DNA from: Lentinula raphanica | Taxonomy: Eukaryota; Basidiomycota; Agaricomycetes; Agaricales; Omphalotaceae | NCBI GenBank assembly: GCA_027919835.1 | Contig: JANVFP010000045.1 | Span: 272,254 to 336,253 of the forward strand | DNA: 64,000 nt | Direction: 5' to 3' | In this document: positions 56,681-64,000 of the stretch, one piece after another | How the letters are laid out: every line of letters starts with the position of its first letter | How positions within the stretch are numbered: the stretch's first letter is position 1 | Notes under the pieces: generated by a model | Seen by the model: only the letters and a program-made list of their open reading frames with translations | What the model was told of the DNA's origin: nothing | The model's database searches: none | Translations under genes and position numbers: made by a program

Positions 56681-57328
56681 AAGACCGCGCGACACTTGTG
56701 AAGATCCTGCAGCAGACATCGAGTGAGAGTGGCTTGGTATGTGTTCTATACATTTCCACCAATCATTGTAATCATTATCCCTGACCTCACTGTGTAGGAT
56801 GTTGACTTCATGAAGTTGGACAACGTTATCCCAGAATGGAAAGGGCAGCAATTCGAAGATGATCTTCCGTCTCAAATCTGCAGTGAAATCTTGGACGAAA
56901 TCATTCACCTGTCCTTCAAGTCCGAACTTCTCCTCGCCGATCACTTTCTCTATAAAACTGAAACCAGCTACATTGACAAGGTTGCAGAAGAAGGTCAATT
57001 TCTTGATGATCTGGCAGCGGTTGATATGAGGGAACGATTCATGAAGGTAACAACTCTACCTGGTGTTCTTACTGGACATATGGGATTTGGTTCGCCAAAT
57101 CCTGTATCCCGTCAGCAGGGCATCTATAACCTCTTTTGCATCATGAGGGGCTGGGGGTTTTCTTATGGCGTGCCTGCAAGTATGGCAGTGTACCTTGACC
57201 AACTGGCTTCTGGTCAGACTCCTGGACCTGATATCCTTGATCACGCTGAATATCTTGTTGCATTCCACTACATCTCGAGTTATGCAGACTACTTCAAACG
57301 AGCGCCCATAGTTCCGCATTCTTTTTGA
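56681..57328 (+). CDS. Hypothetical protein, 3' exons
   Basis: A short exon (about 56668-56736) reads GTKSSEDRATLVKILQQTSSESG and joins in phase to 56797-57328: VDFMKLDNVIPEWKGQQFEDD, SEILDEIIHLSFKSELLLADHFLY, FMKVTTLPGVLTGHMGFGSPNP, and GIYNLFCIMRGWGFSYGVPAS with an end APIVPHSF. The protein looks globular and well composed, but I do not recognise the family. Its 5' end is unclear because of the duplication just upstream; it may be one gene with 56051-56395. Confidence 0.5.
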
Positions 57329-58292
57329 TCTCTTGTCTGTTTTTCTAGCATTTATCTAGTATTTACAGTGTAATCATTAATGTATACCGCGAACTTTTGT
57401 TGGTTGTGTTCGTCTAGCTGCTACGATAGTACGATTGCCAACGGTTTCCAATCAATTGCAGCCTACAAATGCACTGAGTCCTGACCGGGACCGGTCAGAC
57501 CTGCCAAGAAACCGGCTTCACTCATATCGACCGAGCCGATTATTGCAGCCGCATTTCCCTTTGCACGACATCTCTTCAACTTCTTACTTCCATGAGTGAC
57601 GACGAGCACAGAGCAGACTTGTGCTGCTCTTGGTCCATGCTCAATAATCAATGGCTTTATGCTGTAGATCTGCTTCCTCAATACTGCTGGCCCTGTGTTA
57701 GCAGCTGTTGCGTGGTGCTCAACTCTAGGTTGGTGCCTAAGCTGCAATATCCAATTCGCTTTGTGCAGTTCCTGCACCTGTCAAGGTGTCTTTACATCCT
57801 CAGTGAGTGGCCTGCTCCACTTCAACTTTTTACCATATCTTCTTTGTCCTTGAGCCTCGAGTATGCAGACCCGACTTTGGGGCAGCAGAATGTGTGCAAC
57901 AGGGTGATGCATTTTGTGCCAAGTCCTTTTTTTCCTCTTCCGATGTTATATTCTCATTGATTTGCAAATCCACAGCAGTGTTCTGAAATCACAATTCCTC
58001 ACTCCAGATGGGAAACCAGCTGAAAACAGTCCGAAACATCTATATGGGTGGACTCTAAGCGAGCGGCTTTGCATTGCTTCGGGATTTCCGGCTGAGCTGC
58101 TCAACAGTGCTCAACTCTCTCGTTCTCGTCCTTGACCCGTGTGATATTGATGGTCAATATTGCAACAATAACAATGACATGGACCTTTGACATTTGTCGA
58201 CATCTGGCGCTTACCCGTTGTTGGTTTTCTTTCCGCCACCTCAATATCACTTGCTCAATCGTGCAGGCGTCGTCTCATCATACAATTCTACG
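57329..58292. other. Region before the KDZ transposase
   Basis: No gene is well supported. Long frames overlap on both strands at 57463-57960, without motifs. It may include the left end of the KDZ element; I could not find terminal inverted repeats by eye. Confidence 0.4.
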
Positions 58293-61192
58293 ATGAAGCG
58301 TCGTGCTTTCCTCGAATCGCAGAAGACCATGAAGTCGATGGAGCGGAGTCTTCCACCGAAGCGTCCTAGGTTGGTAATGGAGGGCAAAACAGTTTCCGAT
58401 TCGGAAAGGACGGCCAGACTTCGAGAGTTTGTGCTGTATCCAGATGAAATACCCACTGCAGAATCATCCAGCCCCACGCATAACAGCCACAGTTCCTCTC
58501 CCGACGATGGCCCGCTTGCAGAAGAGTTAATACCAGACCTTCCAGATGTGGGACCAATCGAAGACTCGCCTGCTCAAGGCTCTGAAGAGCCCTCGAAGAA
58601 AAGCCAGGTCTGCCATCCTCTATATCTCTTCTGGGCTGTACCATGGTTGACTCTGGTTTGCTAATCCAGACAGGGGAAACGCTCGATCAATTTCTTCCAG
58701 AACTACCTCGACTTCTATCTTTCATTCTTTCTGGAGAAGCATCTGATGACGTTGGAACTGTATGTTCCTGCGGTCAAGGCAATCGCATAGTGCAATGCCA
58801 TGACTGCTTCAAGTACGAGACATCTTGTGAAGAGTGTTACATCCGGCAACATTCTGCTACTCCTTTTCACTGGCCAAAAGTATGGCAAGTCCAAGGGTTT
58901 TTCAAGAAAATGGACATCGCCTGTCTTCGTGGCAACACCTACACCATCGATCTTTGCCCTTGTCCGTGTGACGGGGTATGTAGCAACCCTAGTGCTCCTC
59001 ACGGCGTCACGATTGTTGACACTAATGGTGTACATGCAACGCGTATACGATATTGTTACTGCGAGGGCCATCCTGACTACATCAGTCAGCTCATGCAAGC
59101 TCGCCTCTTTCCAGGGACAGTATCACTACCGCGGACCTTGTTCACATTTCGTGTGTTGGATGAATTCCAGGAACATCATCTAGCCTCCAAGAAAGCCGCG
59201 TATGACTACATTGGTGCACTTCGGAGGTTGACTGATGGGGCGTTCACTCACGCAGTACCAGTGCGTAACTCTCTAATGTTTGGAAGCAAAGCTGAATGAA
59301 AAACTAGGACCCATACCGACAATTTGTACTTGTTGTTCGTATTTGGCGCCATCTCTGCCTCAACAAATGGACTGGACAGGCTCACGATCTGAGCTCCTCT
59401 TTTCCTCATCGAACACCTGGTACTTTGGTCCTCTTTTGTCCTGCGTGTCCCGAGGATGGGTACAACATGGAGAATGGTTGGGAAAGAACACCAGAGCATT
59501 TAAAGTACGTGTAACAACACCACCTTACCCCATGATCCCCATGATAAGCATTCCTTACGCTAAACATTGACTTTTTTGCTCAGACACCTGAATCAGGAGC
59601 AGCTCGAACTCGATGGGAACTTTCATCTGCAGCAGTTGGACAAGAAGAACTACTCCGATCCAAATGACATCTCTCTGGAGACTGCAAACAATGTAGGATA
59701 TTTTCCAGACGAGGATGTGTATCGCACGTATCAGGAACACACTGAAAACAGTAGCGAAGTAAGTGATTGCTTTGTGTATGTGTAGGATCGAGCTGATTAG
59801 GTCGCTCACACATCAGAAGTCAACGTGTAGTTATCTCAGCATCGTCAACAACCAAAATAAATCAAAGTTCAAGAATATGAAGATTACCGGTGTCGTAAAC
59901 GTAGTATGCTCTCACAGCATCATAAAATCATCTGTTAACCTTTTCAAAGGCGAAGCGTAAGTGATTTTTGTGTTTGTTCATTAACATGGCAACTAATTAA
60001 TCTGATAGTCATAAATACTCGGATTTTGCACTTGCGCATGCCCACTCTCATACTCGCTATAACCGTCCTCCATCGCATCTCGGAGTGTGCGACCGCATGC
60101 TTTCGTATGACTGCAACTGCCAGTACTGTGTTAAACTGCAAGAGCGGTTTGATGCCCATTTTCCTGCACTATCGGCCGTCATTGAACAAACTCGGTGTTC
60201 AATTCCTGCTCTGCACATTGAAGATCATAAGGACCGGTGCAAGTATGAATTCAATTGCGCCTATATTCCCTGTTCCGGTCACTTCTACGGAGAAAATATC
60301 GAAGCTACATGGGTCGAGTCCAACCAGCTAGGTCCCGCGACACGTCAGATGAACCACGGCAACCGAATCGGCACCATCACTCTGAATTACACGTACTGGA
60401 ACTGGCTGAAAATCACAAGAATGCCTTTGTCGTTGCTCAAAGCCTACAAAGACGCCCGGGAACTCTTCCAGGACAAACGACAATCATTTCTCTCCCTTTG
60501 TGTGCTCTACTCACACCGTGTTTCTGACTGGCTGGAAATCTATCGAACGGCACCTCGTTTACCAAATGGAATTGTACAAGGTATCTATGAACATCGTGAA
60601 TCAAAAGGTATGACTGCTTCCTCTTGTGATCCTATATACTCAGACGTCAGCTTGTAGTGCCCTCACGAGAACAAGTCTACCAACAACTCTCTGATGAAAG
60701 GGATCATGAGCTGGAAAACGACAATTCAGGTGCCAACACTGAAGTATTCTTGATACATGAAGGCTTGCGCATTCAATATGTCCAGTATGTTACCTCATTC
60801 CCTAACTTGAGCGGCCACTCATCCTCATTGAAAGGGAGCGGATACGAGCAAAACTCACTCTCAATCAAACTGAGACCGTTCAGAATAATATTCGAACACA
60901 GCGGACAAGATTAAGCAAATGACTTACAGCATTCCAAGAGTTACAGGAACACCTAATGCCTCGCGCCGCTGACCTGGTTGCCGCTCTTCCTACATGCGAG
61001 GTAGAAAAAGAGTTGCTGTGTCTTCCATCAGAGATCCCTCAAGTCGAGCATGCGGATCGTGGGATTGCACAGTTGGCTGGGTTAGAGTTGAAGCTGCGGG
61101 AAGGAGAACTCTACGACGCTCTCCACAGTGTTCGTGCCGCTAATACGCCCATTTTGCGTGCAGGCATGCAATGGCCTAATTTTAACGATTAG
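58293..61192 (+). mobile_element. KDZ transposase gene with CxC2 domain
   Basis: This gene of about nine exons starts MKRRAFLESQKTMKSME. A basic/Pro-rich lead is followed by the Cys-rich CxC2 domain: VCSCGQGNRIVQCHDCFKYE, CEECYIRQH, and DLCPCPCDGVC. Then come DPYRQFVLVVRIWRHL, LVLFCPACPEDGYN, and the DDE-like core: LELDGNFHL (first Asp), a KITGVVNVVCSH region, VCDRMLSYDCNCQYC (second Asp), and FYGENIEATWVESNQLG (Glu). The end has LAGLELKLREGELYDALHSVR. These are marks of Kyakuja-Dileera-Zisupton transposases. Exons join without internal stops, so it may be active. The transposase acts in the nucleus on its own element ends, which I could not locate. Confidence 0.75.
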
Positions 61193-62867
61193 AGCCTTGT
61201 AGAGTACTAAAGGACTGTAGTGAGCCCGAGCTGACAGTCAAACTTGTATCATGTTAATGCCAGGACGTCAGATCCAGACAGGAAAACACATCCTGACGAA
61301 TAATAAGAGTTCACACTCGAGTCCCTTGGTCGGGGAGTCCTTCAAGACAAAGCCACCTCTGATATGAGCTATCAAGGGATTATCAACTTAGTTTTCAATG
61401 CCTAACGGCCAACTGAGTATGATACTGCACCGAGACGAGCTTAGAACCAATAGATCTATTCGTATTACCAGTGGGGATGGATTATTCAAGGCCCAGACTC
61501 AACAGATCTGTTCACTTAGATCGAGTTTCGGGATGGATCAGGTCGCAGGAATGTGACTAAACGGAGAAACAACCAAAGTGTATCATCCCAGTTACATGTG
61601 GACGTTTCCTAAATGGGAAATAGACGCCTGAGATGTACAGCTTTGACCAGGAGTGTTGCAAGGGTAGATCTTTCGACTTCACCATTGTCAAACCTCTGGA
61701 TCTATTCGATATATGCATATCGTTGGAAAGCTAGAAGCCAAACGAACCTATTGGGACAGGTTTCCCCCTTTATATGTACTCCCATTCAGTTGGAGAGGCA
61801 TACAACCATTCACATAGCAGAATCAAATGAGGAAACGTTTGAGTTACCTGTGCAGGAGCTTATCCGTGCCCTTTAACCACCAGCATGTGGATGGACGCAC
61901 AGACCAGGTCCGGATTCGAAGGTCAGGCAACTAGATCTCGACGAAGGACCACCAGAAATGGACATTTTACTTGTTTTTATCCTTTTTACTCTCTGTTTCT
62001 CTGGTGTTTGTATCGTTTCTCGTCCTATCTTTCCTTATTTGTATCAGATCTCGGACTCCGTTCTCTCAAATCTATAGATCCATTCCATAAAATAGTAAAT
62101 TGGCTACAGATCTATTCGTAGAAGTACTTAAGGATGTAGCCTACAAAAATATAGTTCAGGTTTTGTGCCCAGTTTCTCTGACTAGCTAACCTTTGCTCTC
62201 ATACGTGAGGAGTAAAGGCTTTGTAAGCCGGGCGGTCTTCGAAAGTGGTTGTGAAATTCTCATCTCGTTAGGCCCGATATCTTGTCAGTTGATAAAGTCT
62301 CAGCTAGATTGGAATCGAAGGTAGACTCCTATCGTGGAGATACAGAGGGCTTGGTTCTCGGTTGTTCCAAGTGAGCGTTCAGAGTTTCGGTGGCTCTGTT
62401 CAAGCAGACGTGTGGTGATCGGTGATCCATACGAGCTGTGAAGGTTTTCTGTGATCGGCGATCAGTAGATCTTCAACCTGGTTCTGATAGTATTTGTGTG
62501 GTCATAAAGTCTGATCTATACGAGTTCTCTCGTTCCTTGTAAACCCTTTGAGTGGATCACTCACCCCCTTCGAGTCCAGATCAAAAGATCTGTACTTCCG
62601 TGTCACTTCGCTCTGTTGACCTGTATTGCGGATCCAGTAGATCTTTTAAGACTACCAGTTCGTTCTAAGGTATAAGATCGTGCGGAATCTCTGACAACGC
62701 CCCACACCTCGCTTAAATACATTTGACAAACGACATAAGAAGTATATTGGTGATCAGTGTTCAGTGATAAAGTCACTAGGTCATTAGATCTATCCAACGA
62801 AGCATTAAATTGCACCCTTCATAGCCTCGTTATCTGGAGCCCACCGCGAGGGGTGGAATCTATATTT
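61193..62867. mobile_element. Probable long terminal repeat and leader of an LTR retrotransposon
   Basis: This 1.7-kb non-coding, AT-rich stretch holds many AGATCT motifs (for example near 61450, 61500, 62105 and 62470). It ends before a TGGAACGAACTCGAGA primer-binding-like site (62868-62883) that would pair with the CCA end of a tRNA. The left border of the LTR cannot be fixed because the other LTR is outside the window; TGTAGTGAGC at 61217 is one candidate. Confidence 0.4.
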
Positions 62868-62883
62868 TGGAACGAACTCGAGA
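62868..62883 (+). other. Putative primer-binding site
   Basis: TGG followed by AACGAACTCGAGA directly downstream of the presumed LTR end is the position and start expected for a tRNA primer site of a Ty3/gypsy-type element. Confidence 0.35.
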
Positions 62884-62917
62884 GATCTATCGATTTCTCA
62901 AACCATTGCCTTAGGTC

Positions 62918-64000
62918 GAACTTTGTTTGATCTTAAAAATAGCTCCAAGGGAGTCTCGGACGTCGAAGAACGCAGGTTCTTTAGATTACTTTGATCCAGA
63001 GGTGCAAGCCCCGGATAAAAGAAAACGTGTTACAAAGAAGCCTACGGTTCCTGTCTACGATCCGAAGAACCTCGGACGAGCAAAGAGCAATCCAGATAAC
63101 GGGACTGCTGCTAGATCTGCTTCTGAAGTTCCAAGAACGAACAGATCTGGTGTAGTGCAAGGAAGCAGTAGACGTCAGGCAGTTACTGCTGAACCAGTCG
63201 ATTTGACTAGTTTGAATCCTACATTACCAAACTCTATTTCTTTTGACTTGCAACGTATCGTGTTTGGGAACAGAATACCAAATATAACGATGAGTACTAC
63301 ACAAAATGACCAAAATGCACAAGGTGCAAATGAGGCTCCAGTGGATATCCTCAAACTGTTGGGACCTCCTGCGTTGTCTCCTGAAGAGCAAGGGGAATAC
63401 AACAATGCGAAGTTCCCTGCCACTCATAAAACGGCTATGATCTTGGATCTAGCTGATCCAATCCAAATGCCTGAATGGATGAGGTTCTGTCTAACGACGT
63501 TCCAAGCCACGGGTGTGACCTCTGAGAAGGTGAAGATGCAAAGGATCTTTGGATGGATGACCCTCCAGACGAAGCAAGCCTTAGAGCATCTCCCTGGAGC
63601 GGAGGAGGGAAAGGAAGATGCAGATCAATTCCTTCGAGCCATGATTGAGTGGTTCCCGTCTATCTTTGGCAAACCCCTGGGTTCCAAGAAAGCTATGCTG
63701 GAATTGGTTCAGAGGTTTCGACCATTGAGAGTCGAGGATGGATCTGAGCTGTTGATCTATTGCATGTTGTTCGAAGTCGAGGCCAATAAGTTGTTGAAAC
63801 CGCCTCCGGCGATTGGAAACCATGAATTGGTGTCGGTCTTTCTATCAGCATTCGATGGAAACCTGAGAAAAGCTGTCTCGAAACGAGTTCAGCATCAGGT
63901 CCCCAACTCGAAACTTGCGAAACGACGTACGGATGATCCATATACGTTCTCGGAATGGAAAAGTGCTGCAGAGGCTGTGGCTAGGCAGCCCCCTCTCGAA
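62918..64000 (+). CDS. Gag-like polyprotein of an LTR retrotransposon (partial)
   Basis: An open frame runs from about 62918 to the right edge. It contains SLDYFDPEVQAPDKRKR, then MSTTQNDQNAQGANEAP (first ATG at 63290), KTAMILDLADPIQMPEWMRFCL, WMTLQTKQALEHL, WFPSIFGKPLGSKKAMLELV and LLIYCMLFEVEANKLL. This fits the capsid-type gag region of basidiomycete gypsy elements in composition and position after an LTR and primer site. Whether translation starts at 63290 or upstream is unclear. Protease, reverse transcriptase and integrase would lie outside the window. Confidence 0.6.

Noticed and set aside
57463..57960. Long open frames on both strands before the KDZ gene
   Set aside because: Opposite-strand overlap and lack of motifs make neither convincing.

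Overview
The window is nuclear DNA of a filamentous basidiomycete, most likely an Agaricomycete. Genes are densely packed and interrupted by many introns of about 50-60 bp. It carries typical Agaricomycete families: a FunK1 protein kinase, a laccase-type multicopper oxidase, an RTA1-like membrane protein, a NACHT NTPase and a CxC2/KDZ transposase. No species is named because no single gene here identifies one.

Layout. 1-6617 is a minus-strand tandem array of five copies of one four-exon gene family. It includes a recent near-identical duplication with a 3.01-kb period, and the leftmost copy runs off the window. At 7161-9172 (+) lies a larger gene that keeps the HNH-endonuclease residues; the array genes look like shortened relatives that have lost them. 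Another copy of the array family sits alone at 45.9-46.9 kb on the other strand. 9.9-45.2 kb is mostly ordinary single-copy gene space: a small acidic protein, an SCI1-like nuclear protein, NOP10, thioredoxin, a secreted protein, a xanthine dioxygenase, a fungal TPR-like protein, a secreted protein built from mini-exons, a copper amine oxidase, a laccase-like oxidase with damaged copper ligands, a FunK1 kinase, an RTA1-like protein, nicotinamidase, a SEC14-like protein, a MINDY deubiquitinase, a CDC26-like protein and an alpha/beta hydrolase. Several of these form divergent pairs over short shared promoters: NOP10/thioredoxin, nicotinamidase/SEC14 and MINDY/CDC26. A 1.22-kb PIF/Harbinger element with 55-bp inverted repeats and a TTA target duplication lies 43 bp upstream of the SCI1-like start codon.

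45.9-64.0 kb is accessory: the lone array-family copy, a NACHT NTPase (NLR-like), a weakly supported gene region, a GTTRAAC-rich repeat tract, a group of unrecognised genes with local duplications (52.7-57.3 kb), a near-intact KDZ transposase (58.3-61.2 kb), and the 5' part of an LTR retrotransposon whose gag-like frame runs off the right end. The window is therefore a conserved core flanked by two fast-changing, duplication- and transposon-rich blocks. The most notable signals are the residue-stripped HNH-derived array next to an intact relative, and the laccase-like protein whose type 1 copper site is kept while ligands of the trinuclear cluster are lost. All gene models were read by eye from splice signals and reading frames; exon edges away from conserved motifs are approximate.
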